In this document: positions 14,025-24,099 of the stretch, piece after piece
Numbering within the stretch: the stretch's first letter is position 1
How the letters are laid out: each line of letters begins with the position of its first letter
DNA from: Pseudomonas koreensis
GTDB taxonomy: Bacteria; Pseudomonadota; Gammaproteobacteria; Pseudomonadales; Pseudomonadaceae
NCBI RefSeq assembly: GCF_012986595.1
Contig: NZ_JAAQYM010000002.1
Location: 806,001-870,000 of the forward strand
Length of the DNA stretch: 64,000 nucleotides
Reading direction: 5' to 3'
The notes under the pieces: generated by a model
What the model was told of the DNA's origin: nothing
What the model saw: only the letters and a program-made list of their open reading frames with translations
Databases searched by the model: none
Translations under genes and position numbers: made by a program

Positions 14025-17000
14025 AGGCGCACAAAGGCGTCTCCACCTGGTGCATCGATCACCCGGTCGCGACGATTCTGCTGACCATAGCCTTGGTGCT
14101 GGTCGGTGCGATTGCCTTCCCGCGATTGCCGATTGCCCCACTGCCGGAAGCGGAATTTCCGACGATTCAGGTCTCGGCGCAATTGCCCGGCGCCAGCCCC
14201 GACACCATGGCCTCTTCCGTCGCCACGCCGCTGGAGGTGCAATTCAGCGCCATCCCCGGCATGACCCAGATGACCTCCAGCAGTGCGCTCGGCTCCAGCC
14301 TGCTGACCCTGCAATTCACCCTCGACAAGAGCATCGACACCGCCGCCCAGGAAGTCCAAGCGGCGATCAACACCGCCGCCGGCAAACTGCCCAAGGACAT
14401 GCCGACGCTGCCAACCTGGAAGAAGGTCAACCCGGCCGACAGCCCGGTGCTGATCCTCAGTGTCAGCTCGACGCAAATGCCCGGCACCGAACTCAGCGAC
14501 CTGGTGGAAACCCTGCTGTCACGTCAGATCAGCCAGATCGACGGTGTAGGCCAGATCAACATTACCGGTCAGCAACGTCCGGCGATCCGCGTCCAGGCCT
14601 CAGCGGACAAACTGGCGGCCATCGGCCTGACCTTGGCCGACATTCGTCTGGTGATCCAGCAGACCAGCCTCAACCTCGCCAAAGGTGCGCTGTACGGCGA
14701 ATCGAGCATTTCCACGCTGTCGACCAACGACCAGTTGTTCCACCCCGAGGACTACAGCCAGCTCATCGTTTCCTACAAGGACGGCGCCCCGGTTCATCTG
14801 CGTGATGTCGCCAAAGTCGTCAACGGTTCGGAAGATGCCTACGTGCAAGCCTGGGCCGGTGATCGACCCGGGGTGAACCTGGTGATTTCGCGCCAGCCCG
14901 GGGCGAACATCGTGGAAACCGTGGACCGCATTCAAGCCGCCCTGCCCGGCCTCGAAGCCATGTTGCCGGCCTCGGTGCAGGTGAAAACCCTGATCGACCG
15001 CACCCAGACCATCCGCGCCTCGCTGCATGAAGTCGAGATCACCCTGTTGATCGCGATCCTGCTGGTGGTGGCGGTGATGGCGCTGTTCCTGCGCCAGCTG
15101 TCGGCGACCATGATCGTCTCGGCCGTGCTCGGCGTGTCGCTGACCGCCAGTTTCGCCCTGATGTACCTGCTGGGGTTCAGCCTGAACAACCTGACGCTGG
15201 TGGCGATTGTCGTTGCGGTGGGGTTTGTGGTGGACGATGCAATTGTGGTGGTGGAGAACATCCACCGGCATCTGGAGGCCGGGGACAGCATGCGCGAGGC
15301 GGCGATCAAGGGCGCCGGCGAAATCGGCTTCACCGTGGTCTCGATCAGTTTCTCGCTGGTGGCGGCGTTCATTCCGCTGCTGTTCATGGGTGGCGTGGTC
15401 GGGCGGCTGTTCAAGGAATTCGCCCTGACGGCGACCTCGACCATCATGATTTCCGTGGTGGTGTCGCTGACGCTGGCACCGACACTGGCCGCGTTGTTCA
15501 TGCGCAAACCGGTGCATCACGCCAGCGATAAACCGGGCTTCAGCGAACGCCTGCTCGGCTGGTACGAAAAAGGCCTGCGCCGCGCCCTCGCCCATCAGAA
15601 GCTGATGATCGGCGTGTTCGGCCTGTCACTGGCGATGGCGATTGGCGGTTACATCTTTATCCCCAAGGGCTTCTTCCCGGTGCAGGACACCGGTTTCGTC
15701 CTCGGCACCACCGAAGCCGCTGCGGATATCTCCTACGGCGACATGGTAAAAAAACACTTGGCGATGGCTGAAATCGTCGCGGCCGACCCCGCTGTCGAAG
15801 CGTTTTCCCACTCGGTGGGCGTGTCCGGCAGTAACCAGACCATCGCCAACGGGCGCTTCTGGATTGCCCTGAAAAAACGTGGCGACCGTGATGTCTCGGC
15901 CAGCCAGTTCATTGACCGGATTCGTCCGCAACTGATGAAAGTCCCGGGCATCGTCCTGTACCTGCGCGCCGGCCAGGACATCAACCTCAGTTCCGGCCCG
16001 AGCCGCGCGCAGTATCAATACGTGCTCAAGAGCAACGACGGCGCGACCCTCGCGACATGGACGCAACGCCTGACCGAAAAACTGCGCAGCAACCCGGCGT
16101 TCCGCGACATTTCCAACGACCTGCAACTGGGCGGCAGCATCACCCACATCAGCATCGACCGCAGCGCCGCCGCACGTTTCGGCCTGACCGCCAGCGATGT
16201 CGACGAGGCGCTGTATGACGCCTTCGGTCAGCGGCAGATCAATGAGTTCCAGACCCAGGTCAACCAGTACAACGTGATTCTGGAGCTGGACACCAAACAG
16301 CGCGGCAAGGCCGAAAGCCTCAATTATTTCTACCTGCGCTCGCCGCTGAGTGGCGAGATGGTGCCGCTGTCGGCGCTGGCCAAATTCGACGCGCCGACCA
16401 TCGGCCCGCTGTCGATTGCCCACGACGGCATGTTCCCGGCCGCCAACCTGTCATTCAACCTCGCGCCCGGGGTGGCGCTGGGTGATGCGGTGATCCTGCT
16501 CAATCAGGCCAAGGCCGAGATCGGCATGCCGACCGCGATCAGTGGCAACTTCCAGGGTGCGGCGCAAGCGTTCCAGAGTTCGCTGGCCAGTCAGCCGTGG
16601 CTGATTCTCGCGGCGCTGGTGGCGGTGTACATCATTCTCGGCGTGCTTTATGAGAGCTTCGTGCATCCGCTGACAATCATTTCGACGTTGCCGGCGGCAG
16701 GTCTGGGCGCAGTAATCATGCTGTGGATCTGCGGTCAGGACTTTTCGATCATGGCGCTGATCGGGCTGGTGCTGCTGATCGGTATCGTCAAGAAAAACGG
16801 CATCCTGATGATCGACTTTGCCCTGGAAGCCCAGCGCAATCGCGGACTGGCGCCGCAAGATGCAATCTTCGAAGCGTGCATCACGCGGTTCCGGCCGATC
16901 ATCATGACCACCCTCGCCGCCCTGCTCGGCGCGCTGCCGCTGATGCTCGGCTACGGCACTGGCGCCGAACTGCGCCAGCCGCTGGGGATTGCGGTGGTGG

Positions 17001-17134
17001 GCGGCTTGCTGGTCAGCCAGATGCTGACGCTGTTTACCACGCCGGTCATATACTTGTGGCTTGAGCGGCTGTTCCATCGGCGCTCACACCCAGAAGCATC
17101 ATCGCCCCCACCGGCACTGGCGACCACAGACTGA
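14021..17134 (+). CDS. RND multidrug efflux transporter (HAE-1 type)
   Basis: 1037 aa, full length for an inner-membrane RND proton/drug antiporter. It has the RND layout: a first membrane helix (VATILLTIALVLVGAIAF), a large periplasmic loop, six helices with the TM4 proton-relay pair in GFVVDDAIVVVENIHRH, a second periplasmic loop and a final set of helices (ILGVLYESFVHPLTIISTLP, GIVKKNGILMIDFALEA). Closest in style to the MdtB/MdtC/MuxB-type pumps rather than heavy-metal CzcA. It is translationally coupled to the adaptor and followed after 9 bp by a two-component regulator. Substrate not deducible. Confidence 0.94.
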   Translation: MKAHKGVSTWCIDHPVATILLTIALVLVGAIAFPRLPIAPLPEAEFPTIQVSAQLPGASPDTMASSVATPLEVQFSAIPGMTQMTSSSALGSSLLTLQFTLDKSIDTAAQEVQAAINTAAGKLPKDMPTLPTWKKVNPADSPVLILSVSSTQMPGTELSDLVETLLSRQISQIDGVGQINITGQQRPAIRVQASADKLAAIGLTLADIRLVIQQTSLNLAKGALYGESSISTLSTNDQLFHPEDYSQLIVSYKDGAPVHLRDVAKVVNGSEDAYVQAWAGDRPGVNLVISRQPGANIVETVDRIQAALPGLEAMLPASVQVKTLIDRTQTIRASLHEVEITLLIAILLVVAVMALFLRQLSATMIVSAVLGVSLTASFALMYLLGFSLNNLTLVAIVVAVGFVVDDAIVVVENIHRHLEAGDSMREAAIKGAGEIGFTVVSISFSLVAAFIPLLFMGGVVGRLFKEFALTATSTIMISVVVSLTLAPTLAALFMRKPVHHASDKPGFSERLLGWYEKGLRRALAHQKLMIGVFGLSLAMAIGGYIFIPKGFFPVQDTGFVLGTTEAAADISYGDMVKKHLAMAEIVAADPAVEAFSHSVGVSGSNQTIANGRFWIALKKRGDRDVSASQFIDRIRPQLMKVPGIVLYLRAGQDINLSSGPSRAQYQYVLKSNDGATLATWTQRLTEKLRSNPAFRDISNDLQLGGSITHISIDRSAAARFGLTASDVDEALYDAFGQRQINEFQTQVNQYNVILELDTKQRGKAESLNYFYLRSPLSGEMVPLSALAKFDAPTIGPLSIAHDGMFPAANLSFNLAPGVALGDAVILLNQAKAEIGMPTAISGNFQGAAQAFQSSLASQPWLILAALVAVYIILGVLYESFVHPLTIISTLPAAGLGAVIMLWICGQDFSIMALIGLVLLIGIVKKNGILMIDFALEAQRNRGLAPQDAIFEACITRFRPIIMTTLAALLGALPLMLGYGTGAELRQPLGIAVVGGLLVSQMLTLFTTPVIYLWLERLFHRRSHPEASSPPPALATTD

Positions 17135-17143
17135 GGCAGGGTC

Positions 17144-17821
17144 ATGCGCGTTCTGATTATCGAAGACGAGGAAAAAACCGCGGACTATCTGCATCGCGGT
17201 CTGACGGAACAGGGTTACACCGTGGATCTGGCCCGCGACGGTGTCGAGGGCCTGCACCTGGCGCTGGAAGGCGACTACGCGGTGATCGTCCTCGACGTGA
17301 TGTTGCCGGGCCTGGACGGCTTCGGCGTGCTGCGCGCGTTGCGTGCACGCAAGCAGACCCCGGTGATCATGCTCACCGCCCGCGAGCGCGTCGAAGACCG
17401 GATCAAGGGCCTGCGCGATGGCGCCGACGATTACCTCGGCAAGCCGTTTTCTTTCCTTGAACTGGTGGCCCGCCTGCAAGCGCTGACCCGGCGCAGCGGC
17501 GGCCATGAACCGGTGCAGGTGAGCATCGCCGACTTGTGGATCGATCTGATCAGCCGCAAGGCGACCCGGGCCGGCACGCGGCTGGACCTGACGGCGAAAG
17601 AGTTCTCGCTGCTCAGCGTTCTGGCGCGCCGGCAAGGTGAAATCCTCTCGAAAACCGCGATTGCCGAGATGGTCTGGGACATCAATTTCGACAGCGATGC
17701 CAACGTCGTCGAAGTCGCGATCAAACGCCTGCGCGCCAAGCTCGACGGACCGTTCGACGAGAAACTGCTGCACACCATCCGAGGCATGGGTTACGTGCTG
17801 GAGAGCCGCGGTGTCCAGTAA
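17144..17821 (+). CDS. OmpR-family response regulator of the efflux operon
   Basis: 225 aa: receiver domain (MRVLIIEDEEKTADYLHRGL, phospho-Asp in VIVLDVMLPGLDG, Lys in GKPFSF) and a winged-helix DNA-binding domain (LTAKEFSLLSVLARRQGEIL, VEVAIKRLRAKLD). The sequence style is that of the CopR/CusR/IrlR subgroup, which usually answers to metal ions, but members also control RND drug pumps. GAGG precedes the ATG, and it lies 9 bp after the pump gene. Its end overlaps the kinase gene by 11 bp. Confidence 0.93.
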   Translation: MRVLIIEDEEKTADYLHRGLTEQGYTVDLARDGVEGLHLALEGDYAVIVLDVMLPGLDGFGVLRALRARKQTPVIMLTARERVEDRIKGLRDGADDYLGKPFSFLELVARLQALTRRSGGHEPVQVSIADLWIDLISRKATRAGTRLDLTAKEFSLLSVLARRQGEILSKTAIAEMVWDINFDSDANVVEVAIKRLRAKLDGPFDEKLLHTIRGMGYVLESRGVQ

Positions 17822-19175
17822 CTCGATTGCCCTTCGCCTGAGCGGCATGTTCACGCTGGTGGCGCTGCTGGTGTTTCTGTTGATCGGCGGCGCACTGTAT
17901 CAACAGGTCGACAAGGGCCTGGGCCTGCTGCCGGAAGCCGAGCTGGATGCGCGTTACAGCGTGCTCGAATCAGCACTCAATCGCTTCGGCACACCCGAGC
18001 ATTGGGCGAAGATCAACGCCAAGCTGAAGCTGCTCGGCGAAGAGGACAAACGCATTCGTTTCTGGGTGGTCAGCGGTGATCCCGGCTACGAGTATGGCGA
18101 GCCGGACGCCCGGATCCGCGCCTTCGCCAAAGGCCCGTTGGGCATGCATGACCTGCAGTTGCCCGACCAGCCTTATCCACTGAAAGTGCTGCTGACCGAA
18201 CTGCCGGCCAAAGATCAACGCCCGCCGCTACGGTTCATGATCGGCATCGACACCGAGACCTTTCACGAGACTCAGCACAACCTGCTGATCGCTCTCGTCA
18301 GCCTGGCCATTATCGGTGTGCTGATGGCTTCGGCGCTGGGCTATTGGGTCGCGCGGATCGGCCTTAAGCCGCTGATCAAACTGTCCCACGAAGCCCAGCG
18401 CCTGGCGCCGCCACTGCGGGCCGGACGCCTGCGAATGTCGCCGTTGCCGCCGGAGCTTGAGCAGTTTGTCGACTCGTTCAACTCGACGCTGGAGCGGGTT
18501 GAGCAGGCTTACTCGCGGCTGGAGTCGTTCAACGCCGACGTCGCCCATGAACTGCGCTCGCCGCTGACCAATCTGATTGGCCAGACGCAAGTGGCGCTGA
18601 CGCGCGGCCGCTCTGCCGCGCATTACTTCGAAGTGCTGCAATCGAATCTGGAAGAGCTCGAACGGCTGCGCTCGATCATCAACGACATGCTGTTTCTGGC
18701 CAGTGCCGACCAGGGCAACAAGGCGACCAAACTGACCTCGACGTCACTGGCTGATGAGGTGGCGACGACCCTGGAATATCTGGATTTCATTCTTGAAGAC
18801 GCGCAGGTTCAGGTGCAGGTCAGCGGTGATGCGCAGGTGCAGATCGAGGTCGCCCATTTGCGTCGGGCGTTGATCAATTTGTTGAGCAACGCGGTGCAGC
18901 ACACAGGGCCGGGACAGGTGATCGAGGTGCGGATCGAGGTCGAGGACCATCAGGTGAGTATTGGTGTGGCCAACCCCGGTTCGCCGATTGCCAGCGAGCA
19001 TTTGCCACGCTTGTTCGAGCGCTTTTATCGGGTGGATGCATCACGCAGCAACAGTGGCAATAACCATGGGTTGGGACTGGCGATCGTCAAGGCGATTGCG
19101 CTGATGCATGGTGGGGATGTGTTTGTGCGCAGTGATCGCGGGATGAATACCTTCGGCATCCACCTTCCGGTTTAA
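17811..19175 (+). CDS. Sensor histidine kinase of the efflux operon
   Basis: 454 aa inner-membrane kinase: TM1 (about 10-32), a periplasmic sensor loop (about 33-155), TM2 (about 156-180), HAMP, H-box with the phospho-His in FNADVAHELRSPLTNL, N-box INLLSNAVQHT and G-box NNHGLGLAIVKAI. It is of the heavy-metal sensor kinase type (CusS-like). GTG at 17811 is chosen: GGAGAG lies 6 bp upstream, the 11-bp overlap with the regulator fits coupling, and TM1 then starts at a normal position; the frame itself is open further upstream. The ligand is unknown. Confidence 0.92.
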   Translation: MSSNSIALRLSGMFTLVALLVFLLIGGALYQQVDKGLGLLPEAELDARYSVLESALNRFGTPEHWAKINAKLKLLGEEDKRIRFWVVSGDPGYEYGEPDARIRAFAKGPLGMHDLQLPDQPYPLKVLLTELPAKDQRPPLRFMIGIDTETFHETQHNLLIALVSLAIIGVLMASALGYWVARIGLKPLIKLSHEAQRLAPPLRAGRLRMSPLPPELEQFVDSFNSTLERVEQAYSRLESFNADVAHELRSPLTNLIGQTQVALTRGRSAAHYFEVLQSNLEELERLRSIINDMLFLASADQGNKATKLTSTSLADEVATTLEYLDFILEDAQVQVQVSGDAQVQIEVAHLRRALINLLSNAVQHTGPGQVIEVRIEVEDHQVSIGVANPGSPIASEHLPRLFERFYRVDASRSNSGNNHGLGLAIVKAIALMHGGDVFVRSDRGMNTFGIHLPV

Positions 19176-19192
19176 CCGCTAATTAAAGTCCC

Positions 19193-19328
19193 CTGTGGCG
19201 AGGGGATTTATCCCCGATGGGTTGCGAAGCAGCCCTGAATCCTCTGTGCAAGTTGTGTCAGGAGGATCGCGATCGCTGATTTTGGGGCCGCTTCGCAGCC
19301 CATCGGGGATAAATCCCCTCACCACAGA
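19193..19328. repeat. REPIN-like element, family B variant
   Basis: Arms GTGGCGAGGGGATTTATCCC and its complement, extended inward by GATGGG(T/C)TGCGAAGC, about 80 bp apart. This is a diverged form of the elements at 6403 and 21232, in the gap after the kinase gene. Confidence 0.85.
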
Positions 19329-19461
19329 GAATAGAGTCCCCCCTCTTGATCTTTGCTTGTGCTGTAACAGTCATTTATGAAAATCACGCTGTTTCCCGAC
19401 GCCCGGCAACCTTATCTTTGCCCGCACCAAACAGCACTTGCCAAGCAAGAAGGTTTTCAGA

Positions 19462-19683
19462 ATGTCCAACAGTATGGGTATTGCCAGCGCTTTCGTTTTG
19501 TCCTCATTGATCCTGTCGCCAATGGCGATGGCTGAAGAATCGCAGGCGTTCGTAGCGCAGAATGCCGCTCGCGCTCACGCCTTCGAACAGTCTCAGGCAG
19601 AAGTGATGGCCAAGTCGCAAGACGCTACGCAAGCACCTCAGGCCGCCACTTCCCAGACGCAAGCGGCCGAGAAAGACAGCTGA
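19462..19683 (+). CDS. Small exported Gln/Ala-rich protein
   Basis: 73 aa. The signal peptide is clear (MSNSMGIASAFVLSSLILSPMAMA, cleavage before EESQ). The mature 50 residues are Ala/Gln/Ser-rich with no cysteine (ATQAPQAATSQTQAAEKDS at the end), probably unstructured or helical in the periplasm. AAGAAGG lies 8-10 bp before the ATG. A strong terminator follows at 19752-19779, so it has its own short transcript. No family recognised. Confidence 0.7.
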   Translation: MSNSMGIASAFVLSSLILSPMAMAEESQAFVAQNAARAHAFEQSQAEVMAKSQDATQAPQAATSQTQAAEKDS

Positions 19684-19751
19684 GTCGCGCACCGCGAAAC
19701 ATTTCCCTCGACGCGGTTGTTTGGCTCTTCCCGTTCAACCGTCGTCCTTCC

Positions 19752-19779
19752 AGGCCGCTGCCTTTCAGCGGCCTTTTTT
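19752..19779 (+). terminator. Rho-independent terminator
   Basis: AGGCCGCTG-CCTTT-CAGCGGCCT followed by T5; perfect 9-bp stem after the small exported protein gene. Confidence 0.9.
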
Positions 19780-19879
19780 CGTTGTGGTCTGAAAGCCGTT
19801 TGGTTCGTCTGTAACAACAAGAAATAACCCGCACCTCAAGACATTGAAGTGTCAGTTGACCCAAGGAGCTCCATCGCAA

Positions 19880-21196
19880 GTGCGTTACCCAGTCAGCTTC
19901 ACCCCGCTGTTCATTGCAATTGCCGCAACGATTGCCCCCGCCGCCCACGCCGACGAAGCCGCCAAGGAGGGATTCGTCGAAGGTTCGAGCCTCAACCTCA
20001 ACGCTCGCAACTACTACATGAATCGCAACCGTCTGCAGCACACGGACGACAACATTGAGTGGGGCCAGGGTTTTCTCGGAATCTTCCAGTCCGGTTACAC
20101 CGAAGGCACGGTCGGTTTCGGTATCGATGCGCACGCCATGCTCGGGCTGAAGCTCGATGGCGGTGGCGGTACCGATGGCTCGAGCATCCTGCCGATCAGC
20201 GATGGCAACGGCAAAGCCCCCGGCTCGTTCTCGACGGCGGGCGGCACGTTGAAAATGCGTGCGTTTGATACTGAACTGAAGGCCGGCGACCTGTTCCTCA
20301 CCAACCCGGTGATTGCCGGCGGTGAAAGCCGCATGCTGCCGCAGACCTTTCGTGGCGTCAGCCTGACCAACCACAGCTTCGACGGCTGGATGTTCGAAGG
20401 TGGCCAGGCCAGTTTCACCAAGCCTTACAACCAGAGCGGTCGCCAGCGCATCGGCACCTCGTACGGCATACTCGCCGAGGGCGACGAAAGTCGTCACCTG
20501 AACTGGGCCGGGGTTTCCTGGAGCGGCGTCGAAGGCCTGACCAGCAACCTGTACGCCGCCGAGCTGAAGGACGTCTGGAACCAGTACTACTACGACCTGG
20601 ATTACACCTGGCAGTTGAACGATCTGGTCAGCCTCAACCCGGGCCTGCACTTCTATCACACGCAAGACACTGGCGACGCGCTGCTGGGTGACATCGACAA
20701 CAACACCTACAGCCTGCATTTCACCGTCGGCATCGGCAGCCACAGCATCACTGCCGCGTACCAACGGGTCAACGGCAACACGCCGTTCGACTACATCAGC
20801 CAGGGCGACAGCGTTTACCTCGACAACTCCCAGCAATACTCGGACTTCAACGGCCCCAACGAGCGCTCGTGGAAGCTCAAGTACGGCTATGACTTCGCCG
20901 GCCTCGGCCTGCCGGGCCTGACCTCGGCGGTCTCCTACTCGCGCGGCACCGTGGACCTGACCAAGGTCGACCCGGCCAGCAAAGGCTATGCTTCGTGGTA
21001 CAGCGCCGACGGTCGCAATGCCAAGCACTGGGAGCGCGACATCGACCTGAAGTACGTGGTGCAGAGCGGCCAGGCGAAGGATCTCGCGGTACGCCTGCAG
21101 TGGGCGTCCAACCGTGGCGGCAACGGCTACGGCGCGATCGACACTGACACAGATGAATACCGTGTGATTGTCGACTACCCGATCAACGTCTTCTAA
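19880..21196 (+). CDS. OprD-family outer-membrane porin
   Basis: About 438 aa, with signal peptide ([23 protein letters not shown]) and mature start [26 protein letters not shown], the N-terminal signature of OprD/Occ channels. [21 protein letters not shown] and many alternating strands fit an 18-strand barrel. These porins take up single small substrates such as amino acids or carboxylates; which one cannot be told. GTG at 19880 is chosen (AAGGAG about 11 bp upstream); an in-frame TTG at 19844 has no ribosome binding site and would precede the signal peptide with non-signal residues. Confidence 0.92.
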   Translation: MRYPVSFTPLFIAIAATIAPAAHADEAAKEGFVEGSSLNLNARNYYMNRNRLQHTDDNIEWGQGFLGIFQSGYTEGTVGFGIDAHAMLGLKLDGGGGTDGSSILPISDGNGKAPGSFSTAGGTLKMRAFDTELKAGDLFLTNPVIAGGESRMLPQTFRGVSLTNHSFDGWMFEGGQASFTKPYNQSGRQRIGTSYGILAEGDESRHLNWAGVSWSGVEGLTSNLYAAELKDVWNQYYYDLDYTWQLNDLVSLNPGLHFYHTQDTGDALLGDIDNNTYSLHFTVGIGSHSITAAYQRVNGNTPFDYISQGDSVYLDNSQQYSDFNGPNERSWKLKYGYDFAGLGLPGLTSAVSYSRGTVDLTKVDPASKGYASWYSADGRNAKHWERDIDLKYVVQSGQAKDLAVRLQWASNRGGNGYGAIDTDTDEYRVIVDYPINVF

Positions 21197-21231
21197 GATC
21201 ACCTCAAGGTCAGTCGCGACTGGCAAAAAAC

Positions 21232-21333
21232 CTGTGGCGAGGGAGCTTGCTCCCGCTGGACTGCGCAGCAGGCCCCTCCTCGAAAGCGAGGGGTCGCTGC
21301 GCGACCCGGCGGGAGCAAGCTCCCTCGCCACAG
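21232..21333. repeat. REPIN, family B
   Basis: Arms CTGTGGCGAGGGAGCTTGCT and complement, with an inner GCGAGGGGTCGC-type palindrome in the spacer, between the porin and the diguanylate cyclase genes. Confidence 0.9.
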
Positions 21334-21388
21334 AGGGTTCTGTGTTTGTACAACTACGCTTATAAGACTCCCCAACCGACAGCCCATC

Positions 21389-22897
21389 ATGATCGCGAGC
21401 CGTACCCCACCTCTGGCGGGCAAGACCGGACGCCCCGAATTGCTGCTGATCTGCGGCAGCTCGCTGACCGTGATCGCGATTTTGTGCATCGTCACGTTTC
21501 TGCTGATCCGCGAGCACGCCAATGCTCAAGAATCGGCCACCCGCAGCGCCACCACCATTGCGCAACTGATCGACGCCGACGTCCTGCGCACCGTCGAGCT
21601 GTACGACCTGACCCTGCAAGGCCTGATCGCCGCCGCGCAGCGCGATGACTTGCGCGACGTCACTCCGCAGATCCGCCATCTGGCGCTGTTCGACCGCTCG
21701 ACCACCGCGCGCTTCAAGGGCGACATCCTGCTGCTCGACAAGCATGGCGATGTGGTCGCCGACTCATCGCGAGTCGAACCTAAACCGGGCAACTTTGCCG
21801 ACCGCGATTACTTCCTCGCCCACGCCTTCAACCGCGACATGGGCATGTTCATCAGCCGCCCGTTCAAGACCCGCTGCGATTGCGACGAAGCGAACCAGTG
21901 GCGCATCAGCTTCAGTCGGCGGATCTCCTCGGGCACCGGCGAATTCATGGGTGTGGCGGTGGCGTCGATGAAGCTCGATTACTTCGATCAACTGTTCAAC
22001 AGCCTGGATATCGGCAAAGGCAGCACACTGAATATCATCAACAGCGACGGCGTGCTGCTGGCGCAAAAGCCTTATCTGCAAAGCGACTCCATCGGCAAGA
22101 GTTTCGGCACCCGGCCGAACGTGGTGCGGATTCTCGGCGACAAGGATGGCAGTGGCAGCTTCACCAGCACCTCGAGCATGGACCACCAACAGCGCCTCTA
22201 CACCTATTCGCGGGTCGGCAACTTGCCGCTGACGGTGATGGTCGCGCTGTCCAGCGACGAGGTGTTCGGCACCTGGCGGCGTACCGCGATATTGATCAGC
22301 GGTGCCACCGGCGTGCTCTGTGCGGGGTTGCTGTGGCTGACGTGGCTGCTCGCCCGCGAACTGCGCTTGCGCCAACGCGCCGAACGCGAGCTGGCACAAC
22401 TGGCCGCCACCGATGCGCTGACCGGTGTCGCCAACCGTCGGATGCTCGACCAGTCGCTGCGCCACGAGTGGTTCCGCGCCCAGCGTTCAGGCCAGCCGTT
22501 GTCGGTGATGATGATCGACGCCGACCACTTCAAGGCCTTCAACGACCGCCATGGGCATCAGGCCGGCGATCGGGCGCTGCGCGAACTGGCCAAGGTGATC
22601 ACGGCGAACGTGCGACGACCGGGGGATCTGGTGGCCCGTTATGGCGGCGAGGAGTTCTCGGTGATCCTCGCCGAAACCGACAGCACTGGCGCCGCGCAGA
22701 TTGCCGAGCATATCCGCCAGGCCGTCGAGCAGATGCCTCGGGTCGAAGGCGCGGACGTGGCGATGACCGTCAGTATCGGCATCAGCACCTGGACGGCGGC
22801 GGTCGAGATATCGCTGGAGCAGCTGCTGTTTGCGGCGGACAAGGCGTTGTATCAGGCCAAGGAAGGTGGGCGCAATCGAGTGGTGGTGGCTTCCTGA
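21389..22897 (+). CDS. Membrane-bound diguanylate cyclase (GGDEF)
   Basis: 502 aa. TM1 at about 20-42, an extracytoplasmic sensor region (about 45-290, of the Cache/DGC_N kind: DRDYFLAHAFN, MGMFISRPF), TM2 at about 303-325, and a GGDEF domain (about 345-500). The active site is RYGGEEF near residue 418. RPGD lies five residues before it, the RxxD product-inhibition site at the correct spacing, so it should make cyclic di-GMP and be feedback-controlled. KTRCDCDEAN in the sensor region gives two closely spaced cysteines. No EAL domain is present. Confidence 0.93.
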   Translation: MIASRTPPLAGKTGRPELLLICGSSLTVIAILCIVTFLLIREHANAQESATRSATTIAQLIDADVLRTVELYDLTLQGLIAAAQRDDLRDVTPQIRHLALFDRSTTARFKGDILLLDKHGDVVADSSRVEPKPGNFADRDYFLAHAFNRDMGMFISRPFKTRCDCDEANQWRISFSRRISSGTGEFMGVAVASMKLDYFDQLFNSLDIGKGSTLNIINSDGVLLAQKPYLQSDSIGKSFGTRPNVVRILGDKDGSGSFTSTSSMDHQQRLYTYSRVGNLPLTVMVALSSDEVFGTWRRTAILISGATGVLCAGLLWLTWLLARELRLRQRAERELAQLAATDALTGVANRRMLDQSLRHEWFRAQRSGQPLSVMMIDADHFKAFNDRHGHQAGDRALRELAKVITANVRRPGDLVARYGGEEFSVILAETDSTGAAQIAEHIRQAVEQMPRVEGADVAMTVSIGISTWTAAVEISLEQLLFAADKALYQAKEGGRNRVVVAS

Positions 22898-22922
22898 GCG
22901 TTCTATGGCGATTGCACCGGCG

Positions 22923-22990
22923 CCTTCGCGAGCAGGCTCGCTCCCACGGGAGAATGCATTTCAAATGTGGGAGCGAGCCTGCTCGCGAAT
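22923..22990. repeat. REPIN, family A
   Basis: CTTCGCGAGCAGGCTCGCTC and complement around GAATGCATTTCAAA, between the convergent diguanylate cyclase and lpxC genes. Confidence 0.9.
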
Positions 22991-23024
22991 AGGCCGGCCC
23001 AGGTAACACAAAAACCGCAGGCAT

Positions 23025-23058
23025 AAAAAAAGGCCATCCGAGGATGGCCTTCAAAAAA
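23025..23058 (-). terminator. Terminator after lpxC (end of the dcw cluster)
   Basis: AAGGCCATCC-GAGG-ATGGCCTT stem; on the minus strand it is followed by a run of T. It lies about 20 bp after the lpxC stop. Confidence 0.92.
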
Positions 23059-23075
23059 CTAGAGAGGTTTTTTAC

Positions 23076-24023
<948 letters not shown>

Positions 24024-24099
24024 TCAACAAAGGCTGGCGATAATAGCAGACCGAGCCTTTGCTGAACACCAATCACCGTCATAGCCCTGATACATTCCA

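Noticed and set aside
19625..21745. A 706-codon frame opposite the porin gene
   Set aside because: Covers the porin in antisense and runs through a REPIN and a terminator; the porin has clear OprD motifs and the antisense frame none.
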